Source of the DNA: JAKOWB01 sp038363005
GTDB lineage: Bacteria; Pseudomonadota; Alphaproteobacteria; Kiloniellales; JACOMY01
DNA: 64,000 nt
NCBI GenBank assembly: GCA_038363005.1
Contig: JBBQBI010000003.1
Span: 231,928-295,927, forward strand
Reading direction: 5' to 3'
In this document: piece after piece, positions 18,044 to 26,926 of the stretch
Numbering within the stretch: the stretch's first letter is position 1
Layout: the number at the start of each line of letters is the position of its first letter
Position numbers and translations under genes: made by a program
Notes under the pieces: generated by a model
What the model was told of the DNA's origin: nothing
What the model saw: the letters and a program-made list of their open reading frames with translations, nothing else
The model's database searches: none

Positions 18044-20820
18044 CGCGGGATCTCGTCCTCGGGCAGTTTCTCGATGCGGACGCGCAGGTCGTACCAGGCG
18101 GCCTGGCCGGTCACCGGGTCGCTGTTGGCGTAGCGGTAGCCGCCGCCGCGGTCGGGCAGCAGCTCGTCGATCAGGCCGTTCAGCAGGAAGCCGCGCACGA
18201 ACTCCGGCGCGTCGGGCGCCAGGCCCCAGGCGCCACGGTGCTTGCCGATGGCGTTCCAGGTCCACACCGTCTTGGCGTTCAGCGCGTGCTGCAGGCGGAT
18301 CTGTGCCTTGACGGTGCCGTGGCGCGAGACCACCCGCACCCAGTCGTCGTCGACCAGGCCCTGCGCCTGCGCCAGGCCCGCCGGCACATAGAGGCGGTTG
18401 GCGGCGTGCAGCTGCCGCAGCCAGGCGTTCATCGAGCCCCAGGAGTGGTACATCGCCATGGGGCGCTGGGTCACCGCGTGCAGCGGGAAGTCGACCTCGT
18501 CGTTGGTCTCGTCCTCGAAGGGGGCGTGCCACAGCGGCAGCGGGTCGAAGTAGCGCGCCACGCGAGCGCGCTCGCGCTCCGGCGGCTGTGTCGGGCCGTG
18601 GCCCTCGGCCGCCAGGCGGAAGCGCTGCAGCACCTCGCCATAGAACTGCAGGGTGATGGGCTCGGCAGCGTCGAGGAAGCCCATGCCCTTGGACCAGTCG
18701 AGATAGGCCTGGTTGGCGTAGCGATAGAAGCGCGCTTCCTCCGGCACCTCGCTGCGCCAGAAGCAGCCGTTCTCGATGTAGCGATCGAGCTGCTTCGGGT
18801 TGGGTGCGCCGATGCCCTCCTGCATCCCGTCGGCGCCGCGGAAGCCGGCCAGCGGGCCGATGCCGGGCTTGCGCTCGTGGTTGACGATGTAGTCGCTGTA
18901 GCCGCCGGGGAAGCGGTTGGCGCCGTCTGGCAGGGTCATGCCGGGCAGGCCCAGGCGATAGCCCAGCTCCAGCAGCACGTCCTGGAAGGGGCGCACGTTA
19001 CGGTCCGGCGTCAGCACCGGCTGGCGGATGGAATCGGCCGCGCCCTCGGCATCGCAGATCGGCCGGTCGAGCAGCGAGATGCAGTCCCAGCGCTCCAGGT
19101 AGGTGGTGTCGGGCAGCACCAGGTCGGCGAAGTCGACCGTCTCGCTCTTGAAGGCATCGACGTAGATGATGCGCGGGATGCGGTACTCGCCGTTGGCATC
19201 CTTGTCGGTCAGCATGGCGCGCGTCTGCTCGACGTTCATCGCCGAGTTCCAGGCCATGTTGGCCATGAAGAGGAACAGCGTGTCGATCGGATAGGGGTCC
19301 TGCTTCCAGGCGTTGGTGATCGCCAGGTGCATCAGCCCATGGGCGGCCAGCGGCGCCTCCCACGAAAAGGCCTTGTCCAGGCGGCGCGGGCTGCCATCGG
19401 CCTCGACCAGCAGGTCGCCGGGCGCCACCGGGAAGCCCAGCGGCGGGCCAGGCAGCACCTTGCCGGCTTCGACCTGGCCAGGCTTGCCGGCCGGCCGCAC
19501 CGGCGGCGGGGCGGGGCGCGGGAAGGGCGGCTTGTAGCGCCAGGAACCCGGGCGATCCACCGCGCCCAGCAGCATCTGCAGGATGTGCAGGTCGCGGCAG
19601 GTGTGGAAGCCGTTGGCATGGGCCGAGATGCCGCGCATCGCATGCACCGCTACCGGGCGGCTGACCATGCGCTGGTGCTGCCGGCCCCAGGCATCGGTCC
19701 AGGGCTGCTCGACCGACTGGCTGTCGTCGAAGGCGGCGGCCGCCAGTTCGGCGGCGATGCGGCGGATGGTGTCGGCTGGCACGCCGGTGCGCGCCTCGAC
19801 CGCGGCCGGGGCGTGCGCCTCGTCCAGGATGCGGGTGGCCACCAGTTCGAAGGCCGGGCGGACCTGGCGACCGTCAGGCAGGCTGTAGTGGCCGGTCAGC
19901 GCTGGCGTCGTCGCCGTGCTGGCGAAGGGCGCCGGTGCCGCGGCGGCGCGGTCCCAGACCAGCGGCCGGCCCTCGGCGTCGCGCGCGATCAGGCCGTTCT
20001 CGGCGGTGCCCGGCGCTTCGATGACCAGCTGCGCGGCGTTGCTGTAGCTGGCGAGCCATTTCAGATCGACCTTGCCGGCCAGCAGCAGCTCGCGGCAGAG
20101 CGACAGCACAAGCAGGCCGTCGCCGCCAGGGGTGATGCCGATCCATTCGTCGGCAATGGCGCTGTAGCCGGTGCGCACCGGATTGACCGAGACGATCTTG
20201 GCGCCGCGCGCCTTCAGCTTGGCCAGACCGAGCTTGATCGGGTTGGAATCGTGGTCCTCGGCGACGCCCAGCAGCAGCAGGTAGTTGCTGCGCTCCCAGT
20301 CGGGCTCGCCGAACTCCCAGAAGGAGCCACCGATGGTGTAAAGCCCGCCGGCCGCCATGTTGACCGAACAAAAGCCGCCGTGCGCGGCATAGTTCGGCGT
20401 GCCGAACTGGCTGGCCCACCAGCCGGTCAGCCCCTGGCTCTGATCGCGCCCGGTGTAGAAGGCGAGCTTGCGTGGGTCCTCGTTGCGGATGGCGCTCAGC
20501 CAGCCGGTGGCCAGGGTCAGCGCCTCGTCCCAGGAGATTTCCTTGAACTGGCCGGAGCCGCGCGGGCCGGTGCGCAGCAGCGGCTGGGTCAGCTTGGCCG
20601 GCGACTTCTGGTGCATGATGCCGGCCGAGCCCTTGGCGCAGAGCACGCCATGGTTCACCGGATGCAGCGGGTTGCCCTCGATGTAGCGCAGCGCGCCGTC
20701 TTTCAGGTGGACGCGGATGCCACAGCGGCAGGCGCACATGTAGCAGGTGGTGTACTTCACCTCGTCCGACACGCTGGGCGAGGGATCGAGACCGCGTTCC
20801 TGCAGACCGCCTTCTGGCAC
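18040..20820 (-). CDS. soeA: Molybdopterin oxidoreductase catalytic subunit, probable sulfite dehydrogenase SoeA
   Basis: 926 residues of the DMSO reductase superfamily. The start was set at GTG 20820, which has AGGAG eight bases upstream. The N-terminal cluster motif is C26-x2-C29-x3-C33-x27-C61. AHGGFC151SVNMA carries a plausible Mo-ligand cysteine, and a C-terminal molybdopterin dinucleotide domain with RLYVPAGLAQAQGL is present. No Tat signal is visible, so the enzyme should be cytoplasmic, fitting SoeA, which oxidises sulfite to sulfate. The next two genes overlap or abut it and supply SoeB and SoeC. Polysulfide or tetrathionate reductases share this layout, so the substrate is inferred. 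Confidence 0.72.
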   Translation of the reverse strand: MPEGGLQERGLDPSPSVSDEVKYTTCYMCACRCGIRVHLKDGALRYIEGNPLHPVNHGVLCAKGSAGIMHQKSPAKLTQPLLRTGPRGSGQFKEISWDEALTLATGWLSAIRNEDPRKLAFYTGRDQSQGLTGWWASQFGTPNYAAHGGFCSVNMAAGGLYTIGGSFWEFGEPDWERSNYLLLLGVAEDHDSNPIKLGLAKLKARGAKIVSVNPVRTGYSAIADEWIGITPGGDGLLVLSLCRELLLAGKVDLKWLASYSNAAQLVIEAPGTAENGLIARDAEGRPLVWDRAAAAPAPFASTATTPALTGHYSLPDGRQVRPAFELVATRILDEAHAPAAVEARTGVPADTIRRIAAELAAAAFDDSQSVEQPWTDAWGRQHQRMVSRPVAVHAMRGISAHANGFHTCRDLHILQMLLGAVDRPGSWRYKPPFPRPAPPPVRPAGKPGQVEAGKVLPGPPLGFPVAPGDLLVEADGSPRRLDKAFSWEAPLAAHGLMHLAITNAWKQDPYPIDTLFLFMANMAWNSAMNVEQTRAMLTDKDANGEYRIPRIIYVDAFKSETVDFADLVLPDTTYLERWDCISLLDRPICDAEGAADSIRQPVLTPDRNVRPFQDVLLELGYRLGLPGMTLPDGANRFPGGYSDYIVNHERKPGIGPLAGFRGADGMQEGIGAPNPKQLDRYIENGCFWRSEVPEEARFYRYANQAYLDWSKGMGFLDAAEPITLQFYGEVLQRFRLAAEGHGPTQPPERERARVARYFDPLPLWHAPFEDETNDEVDFPLHAVTQRPMAMYHSWGSMNAWLRQLHAANRLYVPAGLAQAQGLVDDDWVRVVSRHGTVKAQIRLQHALNAKTVWTWNAIGKHRGAWGLAPDAPEFVRGFLLNGLIDELLPDRGGGYRYANSDPVTGQAAWYDLRVRIEKLPEDEIPR

Positions 20821-21009
20821 GGGGACGACTCCTGGGGCTTGCTTCGCTGACTTGTATAGACAACTTCCCGGGCCGGCGCGACGCCGCGCTGGCGCCGACC
20901 AGCCTTGCGTCCGGCAGACTAGGCCCGACCAGCTTTGCACTGCCCTGAGCGCCACTATCGACTATTCTTCCAGATCAAAGCGACCGAATCAGCGGGAGAA
21001 ACGCAAGCG

Positions 21010-21897
21010 ATGGCAAAGATCGGTTTCCTGGGCCTGGGCAACATGGGCGGCCCGATGGCGAAGAACCTGGCCGCGGCCGGGCACGACGTCACGGGCTACG
21101 ATCCGGTGGCGGCGGCGTTGGACAGCGCCAAGGCCGGCGGGGTCACCCCGGCGGCCACACCACAGGCGGCGGCCAAGGGCGCTGCGGTGGTAATCACCAT
21201 GCTGCCGGCCGGGACGCACGTGAAGGGTGCCTACCTGGGCCCTGAGGGACTGCTGGCACAGGCGCCCAAGGGCACGCTCTTCATCGACAGCTCGACCATC
21301 GACGTCAGTTCGGCCAAGACCGTGCACGAGGCCGCGGCCGCCGCCGGCCAGCACTTCGTCGACGCGCCGGTGTCCGGCGGCGTCGCCGGGGCCGAGGGCG
21401 CGACCCTGACCTTCATGTGCGGCGGCAGCGACGCCGCCTTCGCCCAGGCCAAGCCGCTGCTGGACAAGATGGGCAAGAACATCATCCACGCCGGCGGCGC
21501 CGGTGCCGGGCAGGCCGCCAAGGTCTGCAACAACATGATCCTCGGCATCTCGATGATCGCCATCTCCGAGGCCTTCGCGCTGGCCGAAAAGCTGGGGCTG
21601 GACCCCGCCAAGCTGTACGACATCTCGTCGAAGTCGTCGGGTAGCTGCTGGGCCATGCTGAACCACAATCCGGTGCCGGGCCTGGTGCCGACGGCGGCGG
21701 CCAACCGCGACTACAAGCCGGGTTTCGGCGCCACCTTGATGCTGAAGGACCTGAAGCTGGCGGTCGAAGCGGCCAACCAGTCCGGCGCCTCGATCCCGCT
21801 GGGGGCGGAGGCGGCGCAGCTCTACAACATGTTCGTCGCCCAGGGGAACGGCGCGCTCGACTACTCGGCGATCTACAAGATGGTGAAGGGGGCCTGA
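21010..21897 (+). CDS. mmsB: 3-hydroxyisobutyrate dehydrogenase
   Basis: 295 residues. G-L-G-N-M-G-G-P-M at residues 8-16 binds NAD, DAPVSGGVAGAEGATL is the substrate signature, and GAGQAAKVCNNM holds the catalytic Lys region; together these identify the beta-hydroxyacid dehydrogenase family, MmsB branch, of valine catabolism. It oxidises 3-hydroxyisobutyrate to methylmalonate semialdehyde in the cytoplasm. The start has GGGAGA upstream. The stop is 12 bp before the CDF-like gene, so the three genes 21010-23720 are probably one transcript, although no functional link is evident. Confidence 0.88.
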   Translation: MAKIGFLGLGNMGGPMAKNLAAAGHDVTGYDPVAAALDSAKAGGVTPAATPQAAAKGAAVVITMLPAGTHVKGAYLGPEGLLAQAPKGTLFIDSSTIDVSSAKTVHEAAAAAGQHFVDAPVSGGVAGAEGATLTFMCGGSDAAFAQAKPLLDKMGKNIIHAGGAGAGQAAKVCNNMILGISMIAISEAFALAEKLGLDPAKLYDISSKSSGSCWAMLNHNPVPGLVPTAAANRDYKPGFGATLMLKDLKLAVEAANQSGASIPLGAEAAQLYNMFVAQGNGALDYSAIYKMVKGA

Positions 21898-21909
21898 CGG
21901 TTCACCGCG

Positions 21910-22809
21910 ATGGCGCTGAGCCAGACCGAACGGCTACTGATGACGGGCGTCCTGATGGACTGCGCCATCTCGGTGCCGCTCTGCGCCATCGGCTTCCTGT
22001 CCGGCAGCGCCTCGGCCACCACCGAGGCGGTGCGCACCATCCTGCTGGTGTCCATCGACGTCTTTTCGCTGGGCATCATGATAGCGATCAACCGACGCCG
22101 CTTCAGCCGCTTCGAGTTCGGTCTGGAGAAGCTGCAGATCATGGTGCAGATCGTCATCGCCGTGTCGATGTCGGTCACCATGCTCTTCGTCGGCCAGAAG
22201 ATCTGGCACCAGATGTTTTTTCCGGTGCCCATGCCGGTCTACATCTACTGCCTGATCTTCGCCGGCTTCTCCTACATCAACGTGGTGATCAACGTCGGCA
22301 TGCTGCGCAGCCTGCTGCGCGAGCTGCAGACCAACTCCTCGCTGATCCTGCGCGGCCAGGTGAAGAACCGCTCGATCATGCTGATCAGCTCGGTGGTGGC
22401 GACGCTGGCCTCGGCCTGCGCTGTCATTCCCGACCGCGTGGTGTTCGAGACCATCGACACCATCGGCGCCGTCATCGTGTTCTGCGTGATCCTCTATACC
22501 GTCGGCCATCTGCTGAGCGGCGGCCTCCGCACGCTGCTCGACGCGCCGATCGACGAAGCCGAGAAGCTGGGCATCTATCGCGAGGTGGTGGCGCACTACG
22601 ACGATTGGGAGGAGCTGGCCTTCCTGCGCACCCGTCGCGTCGGTCACCAGAAATATGTCGAGATCGGCCTGGTGTTCGACGGCGGCCAGGCGCTGGAGCG
22701 CTCGCTCACCGTCTGCCGCCGCATCGAGGAGGCGGTGAAGGCCAAGGTCAACAACGTGATGATCGCGGTGCGCCCGGCCGACCGCCTGGCGGGAGCGGCC
22801 GTCGCATGA
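21910..22809 (+). CDS. CDF-fold membrane protein with degenerate metal site (copy 1)
   Basis: 299 residues with about six helices and a C-terminal soluble domain, the layout of cation diffusion facilitators. RRRFSRFEFGLEKLQ (62-76) matches the conserved HPYGYGRAE loop, and LRTRRVGHQKYVEIGLVFD matches the CDF C-terminal domain. The expected His/Asp quartet is mostly gone: helix 2 keeps only D50, and the helix-5 HxxxD is Q150-VKN-R154. Metal transport is therefore doubtful; a receptor, regulator or differently coupled transporter is possible. The stop overlaps the start of its paralogue (ATGA). Confidence 0.65.
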   Translation: MALSQTERLLMTGVLMDCAISVPLCAIGFLSGSASATTEAVRTILLVSIDVFSLGIMIAINRRRFSRFEFGLEKLQIMVQIVIAVSMSVTMLFVGQKIWHQMFFPVPMPVYIYCLIFAGFSYINVVINVGMLRSLLRELQTNSSLILRGQVKNRSIMLISSVVATLASACAVIPDRVVFETIDTIGAVIVFCVILYTVGHLLSGGLRTLLDAPIDEAEKLGIYREVVAHYDDWEELAFLRTRRVGHQKYVEIGLVFDGGQALERSLTVCRRIEEAVKAKVNNVMIAVRPADRLAGAAVA

Positions 22810-23720
22810 GTCTGAACTCGGCCGAGCGGGTGCTGCGCAACGCCATCCTCGCCGATTGCTGCCTGGCGGTGCCGATCATTGGCCTGGGCTTCATGTCGGG
22901 CGCTGCCTCGGCCATGAGCGAGGCAATCCGCGGCATGCTGCTGTTCGCTATCGATATCTTCTCGTTCTTCATGTTCCTGGCGGTCAATCGCCGGCGCTTC
23001 AGCCAGTTCGAGTTCGGACTGGAGAAGATTCAGATCATGGTGCAGCTGGCTATCGCGCTGGCCATGTGCTTCAGCCTGACCTTCATCGCCAGCCGAGTGT
23101 GGAGCGAGATCACCACCAACACCGGACCACCGAACTATCTGTTCTCACTGCTCTTTGCCTTCTTCGCCTACATCAACTCGCTGGTAAACATCCAGATGTT
23201 GCGCGGCATGATCCGCGAGTATCGCACCAACCGCTCGCTCATTCTCAAGGGCCAGGTGAAGAATCGCACGGTGATGACTGTTGGCTCGGTGGTGGTAACG
23301 CTGTCCTGCGCCGCGGTCGCGATTCCCGATACCTACATCTTTAAGTTGGTCGACATCATCGGCGCACTGGTGGTGATGGGGGTGATCGTCGTCACCGTGG
23401 TGCGTCTGCTGGGCGGCGGCATCATTGCGCTGCTCGACGCGCCGATGGAGGAAGCCGACAAGTTCCTGGTGATGCGCGAGGTGGTGGCGCGCTACGAGGA
23501 CTGGGGCACGCTGGCCTTCCTGCGCACGCGGCGCATCGGCCATCGCCGCTATGCCGAGGTCGGCCTAAGCTTCGACAGCGGCACCACTACTGCCCAGGCG
23601 CTGCAGGTCTGCCGCGAGATCGAGGAGTCGATCCACCGCGAACTGAGCGAAGTCTATGTCTCGGTCTACGCCGTGGTCGAGCCGCCGGTGGCCGACGTAG
23701 CGGCGGCGCTGGTCGCTTAG
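22806..23720 (+). CDS. CDF-fold membrane protein with degenerate metal site (copy 2)
   Basis: 304 residues, a clear paralogue of the preceding gene along its whole length and in register: SGAASAMSEAIR, NRRRFSQFEFGLEKIQIMVQ, LILKGQVKNR and LLDAPMEEADK align with no gap through residue 154. D50 and the Q-VKN-R segment are shared, so the loss of canonical CDF ligands is conserved between the two copies. Overlapping start and stop suggest the products are made together and may form a heterodimer, as CDF proteins dimerise. The 3' end overlaps the convergent GntR gene by 4 bp. Confidence 0.65.
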   Translation: MSLNSAERVLRNAILADCCLAVPIIGLGFMSGAASAMSEAIRGMLLFAIDIFSFFMFLAVNRRRFSQFEFGLEKIQIMVQLAIALAMCFSLTFIASRVWSEITTNTGPPNYLFSLLFAFFAYINSLVNIQMLRGMIREYRTNRSLILKGQVKNRTVMTVGSVVVTLSCAAVAIPDTYIFKLVDIIGALVVMGVIVVTVVRLLGGGIIALLDAPMEEADKFLVMREVVARYEDWGTLAFLRTRRIGHRRYAEVGLSFDSGTTTAQALQVCREIEESIHRELSEVYVSVYAVVEPPVADVAAALVA

Positions 23721-24352
23721 TCGAGGCCCGTCGCCAGCGCCTCACCTGCCTCGACGATGTGGCGCCGCAGGATCTCGGACGCCGCGGCTACCTTGTTCGC
23801 GCTGACCGCAGCTAGCAGCGCGCGGTGCTCCACGTCGGAGCGGCCTTGCCAGTTCCGCTCCCGCCAGGTGGCGATCAGCATCCGGCTGCTGGCGCTGTGC
23901 AGATCGGCCAGCGTACCGAGCAGGCGGGGTAGGGCGCAGGGCGCCAGCAGCGCCAGATGGAAGCGGCGATTGGCGTCGTTCCAGACTTCCAGGTTGCGCG
24001 AGGCCTCGCCCGCCTCCAGCGCCGCGCTGGCGGCAGCCAGCGCTTCCGACGTCATCTGCGCCATGGCGTGGCCCAGGGCCAGCGGCTCCAGTGCTGCGCG
24101 CATGGCCGTCACCTCCCGCACCGCGCGGGGGTCGAGGGCGGCCACCCGTACGCCGCGCCGTGGTTCGCCGACCGCCAGGCCCTGCGCCTCCAGCCGGCGG
24201 AAGGCTTCTCGCACCGGTACGTGGCTGGCCCCGAACTCGGCGGCGATCTGGTCCTGCCGCAGGCGCGCACCCGGCGGCAACTCGCCCAGCACGATGCGGC
24301 GCGACAACGCCTGGGTGATCTGGCCGGCCAGCGTGGTATCGGCGCGCGCCAT
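23717..24352 (-). CDS. GntR-family (FCD type) transcriptional regulator
   Basis: 211 residues. The winged-helix domain (about 8-72) carries LPPGARLRQDQIAAEFGASHVPVREAFRRLEAQGL, the standard GntR reading head. The C-terminal all-helical FCD domain has FHLALL and HRALLAAVSANKVAAASEILRRHI, where His residues usually bind a metal near the effector. It is transcribed away from the aminotransferase gene at 24434, which it most likely controls from the AT-rich palindrome between them. Effectors of FCD regulators are usually small carboxylic or amino acids. Confidence 0.88.
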   Translation of the reverse strand: MARADTTLAGQITQALSRRIVLGELPPGARLRQDQIAAEFGASHVPVREAFRRLEAQGLAVGEPRRGVRVAALDPRAVREVTAMRAALEPLALGHAMAQMTSEALAAASAALEAGEASRNLEVWNDANRRFHLALLAPCALPRLLGTLADLHSASSRMLIATWRERNWQGRSDVEHRALLAAVSANKVAAASEILRRHIVEAGEALATGLD

Positions 24353-24401
24353 GCTGTACGTCCGGCTCCCCGCAGCCCTTGAAAGGTTTCACAAAATCTG
24401 A

Positions 24402-24413
24402 ATTATAGATAAT
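24402..24413. promoter_or_regulatory. Candidate GntR operator palindrome
   Basis: ATTAT-AG-ATAAT is a perfect inverted repeat in the 81-bp divergent region between the GntR gene and the aminotransferase gene, immediately followed by a second AGATAA copy. The stretch from about 24390 to 24420 is markedly AT-rich against the background. It lies just upstream of the aminotransferase ribosome-binding site AAGGAG (24421-24426), a position suited to repression. Binding by the adjacent regulator is inferred from position only. Confidence 0.4.
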
Positions 24414-24433
24414 AGATAACAAGGAGAACCGCA

Positions 24434-25606
24434 ATGGACCTGCATCGTCGCCCGGAACGTCTGCGGCACATTGCCGGTATCGGTGTCGACCGGATGGGGT
24501 CGCTGGCCGATGCCCGGCCGGAGCAGGATTTCCTGCGGCTGGAGAACCTCGACGTCGACATTCCGCCGGACCCGGAGGTGGTGGCGCGGACCCGCCAGGC
24601 AGCGGCCTGCGATGCCGACAACAGCTACCTGCCCTTCGTCGGCCAGCGCCACCTGCGCGATGCCGCGGCGCGCCACGTCTCGACGTTATCCGGCGTGGCC
24701 TATGACGGGCTGCGCAACTGCGTGATCGCGGCCGGTGGCCTCTCCGGTCTGCTGAACGCGCTGCTGGCGACGGTGGAGGTGGGGGATGAGGTCATCGTCA
24801 CCGACCCGACCTATGCCGGAATCATCAACCGCGTGCGGCTGGCCGGCGGCGTGCCGCGCTTCGTGCCCTTCGCCTTCCGCCCAGGTGACACCTGGCGCCT
24901 GGATCGCGCCGCCCTGGCAAAGGCGGTCGGACCGAAGACCCGCGCGCTGCTGTTGATGTCGCCCTCGATGCCGAGTGGCGGGGTGCTGGAGCTGGCCGAC
25001 TGGCTGGCGGTCGCGGCGCTGTGCCGGCAGCACGACCTGCTGCTGATCCTCGACAGCGCCATGGAGCGGCTGCTGTTCGACGGCCGGCGGGTGATCCATC
25101 CGGCCGGGCTGCCCGGCATGGCGGCGCGTACCATCACTGTCGGCGCGGCCTCGAAGGAACTGCGCATGATCGGCTGGCGGGTCGGCTGGATCGTTGCGCC
25201 CGAGGCCTTTCTGCCCGACCTGGTGGCGGTCTCGCTGGCCAATGTCGTGGTGCCGGTCGGAATCGCCCAGGACGCCGCGGCCATCGCGCTGGAGCGCTCG
25301 ATCGAGACCCTGCCGCCCTATGTCGCCGAGCTGCAGCGCCGCCGCGACACCGTCCTGGCCGGTCTGGCGGGCCTGCCGGTCGGCGTGCCGGCCGGCGGCT
25401 GGTCGCTGCTGCTACGCTGCAGCGACTTTGGGCTGGACGGTGCCGCGCTGTCGCAGCGGCTGTTCGAACAGGGCGTCTGCGCCACTGCGATGCAGGGCTG
25501 GGGCGAGACGCACGGCCGGCAGTACCTGCGCTTCGTCTTCGCCAACGAGCCGGTGGAGCGCCTGGCGCTGCTGGGCGAGCGGGTCAGGCGGGCGCTGGGG
25601 GGCTAG
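24434..25606 (+). CDS. Fold-I PLP aminotransferase (class I/II)
   Basis: 390 residues. AAGGAG lies seven bases before ATG. The order of motifs is that of aspartate-type aminotransferases: AGGLSGLLNALLA, DPTYAG, LLLMSPSMPSGG (in place of NPNNPTG), ILDSAMERL with the PLP aspartate, VGAASKELRMIGWRVGW with the Schiff-base lysine, and a C-terminal RFVFAN arginine. It probably transaminates an amino acid in the cytoplasm under control of the divergent GntR protein. The altered NPxNP motif argues against a standard aspartate aminotransferase. Substrate unknown. Confidence 0.8.
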   Translation: MDLHRRPERLRHIAGIGVDRMGSLADARPEQDFLRLENLDVDIPPDPEVVARTRQAAACDADNSYLPFVGQRHLRDAAARHVSTLSGVAYDGLRNCVIAAGGLSGLLNALLATVEVGDEVIVTDPTYAGIINRVRLAGGVPRFVPFAFRPGDTWRLDRAALAKAVGPKTRALLLMSPSMPSGGVLELADWLAVAALCRQHDLLLILDSAMERLLFDGRRVIHPAGLPGMAARTITVGAASKELRMIGWRVGWIVAPEAFLPDLVAVSLANVVVPVGIAQDAAAIALERSIETLPPYVAELQRRRDTVLAGLAGLPVGVPAGGWSLLLRCSDFGLDGAALSQRLFEQGVCATAMQGWGETHGRQYLRFVFANEPVERLALLGERVRRALGG

Positions 25607-25611
25607 CAGCC

Positions 25612-26823
25612 CTAGAAGATGCGGTTCAACAGGGGATCCAGCAGGCCGATGCCCTCGAACTCGACATAGGCAGTGCGGCCGATGTCGCAGAGGCGGTACT
25701 GGCGGGCAGTGTCCGATGCGGGTTCGATTTCGATCACGACCACGGCGTCGTTGTTGCCCAGTTCACCGACGTGCGCCGCCAGGCCGCGCTGCGCCGATTC
25801 CTCGCCGGCCGAGCCGTAGACCAATCGAATGTGGCCCTGCACCGCATCGTGCGAGCCATAGAGCTGCACCGTCACCTTGTGGTTCGGCTGCAGCAGTTCC
25901 ACCGTCGAATCGTCGATCGCCGCTTCCAGGAAGCGGCTGTCACAGGACAGGTAGGACAGCATCTCCACGCCGGCGGCGACGCTGCTGCCGGCGCTCTTGT
26001 GCACTTCCCACACCACGCTGTCGGCGGGCAGCTCCAAGTTCACGTCGCCGACCGCGGCCAGGTAGCGCTCGGCGCTGGCCTGCTCGCGCCGCAGGCTGTC
26101 GAGCTGCACCTGCAGCAGGGCGACATCAAGGGCAACCTGACGCTGGCTCGCCAACAGGTCGCGCCGGTCGCTCGACATGGTGATGGCATCGCTGGCCAGG
26201 TCAGTGATGTAGAGCCCTTCGGCAAGGTAGCCCTGCTGCTGTGCCAGGCGCTCGATCGTGAGGTCGAGCGCCTGCAGCTCGGCGGTCGCCGCCTTGGCCT
26301 CGGCATCGGCCGATTCCATGCTGGACTGCGAGGCGGCGCTGCCTTGCAGGCGTTTGGCGCGCTCGAACTGCTTGGTCAGGAAGTCGATGCGTGCCTCCAG
26401 GCCGCTGCGCTGCGCCAGCGCAATTTCCTGCTGCAAGGCCAAGTCGGCGTGCAGGCCCTCGAGCGACTGCGCCAGGCGTGTGTCCAAGGCGGCGAGTTCG
26501 GACTCGACGGCGGCTAGATCAGCTTGGCGCGCGGCCAGTTCGGCGCCGGCGCGCTCGATGTCACTGGCCAGCCGCTCGACTTCGCGTTGGTCGCGGCGGG
26601 GGTCGGAGATCGTCACGACTTCGGTCCGGGTAGCCACATAGCTGCCGCGGCGCACGTCGAAGCGGGTGATGTTGCCGGAGATCGGCGCGCGTAGCTCCAC
26701 CAGCTCGGCGGTGACCACGGCGTTGCGCACCACATAGCCACGCAGGCCGACCAGGAGCAGACCAGCGGGAAAAATCAGGACGACCAGGATCAACAGGATG
26801 CGGCGCAGGCGCTTCATGCCCAC
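25612..26823 (-). CDS. HlyD-like membrane fusion protein
   Basis: 403 residues. One N-terminal helix (about 8-28) is followed by a lipoyl half-motif (LRAPISGNITRFDVRRGSYV), a long coiled coil rich in Ala, Glu, Gln and Leu (about 75-245), and a beta-barrel with the second lipoyl half. This is the architecture of periplasmic adaptors that link inner-membrane transporters to outer-membrane channels. No ABC, MFS or TolC partner is adjacent, so it is an orphan here. It converges with the aminotransferase gene, 5 bp apart. Confidence 0.75.
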   Translation of the reverse strand: MGMKRLRRILLILVVLIFPAGLLLVGLRGYVVRNAVVTAELVELRAPISGNITRFDVRRGSYVATRTEVVTISDPRRDQREVERLASDIERAGAELAARQADLAAVESELAALDTRLAQSLEGLHADLALQQEIALAQRSGLEARIDFLTKQFERAKRLQGSAASQSSMESADAEAKAATAELQALDLTIERLAQQQGYLAEGLYITDLASDAITMSSDRRDLLASQRQVALDVALLQVQLDSLRREQASAERYLAAVGDVNLELPADSVVWEVHKSAGSSVAAGVEMLSYLSCDSRFLEAAIDDSTVELLQPNHKVTVQLYGSHDAVQGHIRLVYGSAGEESAQRGLAAHVGELGNNDAVVVIEIEPASDTARQYRLCDIGRTAYVEFEGIGLLDPLLNRIF

Positions 26824-26926
26824 ACTCGCGGCGTTGGTTCGGCCATACGTGACACCCCAGACTCCCCAGACAACACCAATCTAACAGGCTCTGAGGTCTG
26901 GCAGAACAGTGACGAACCGGCGCCGC

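Noticed and set aside
17914..20850. 978-codon plus-strand open frame opposite the molybdoenzyme genes
   Set aside because: It is antisense to soeA and soeB, whose motifs are complete; no protein-like features are seen.
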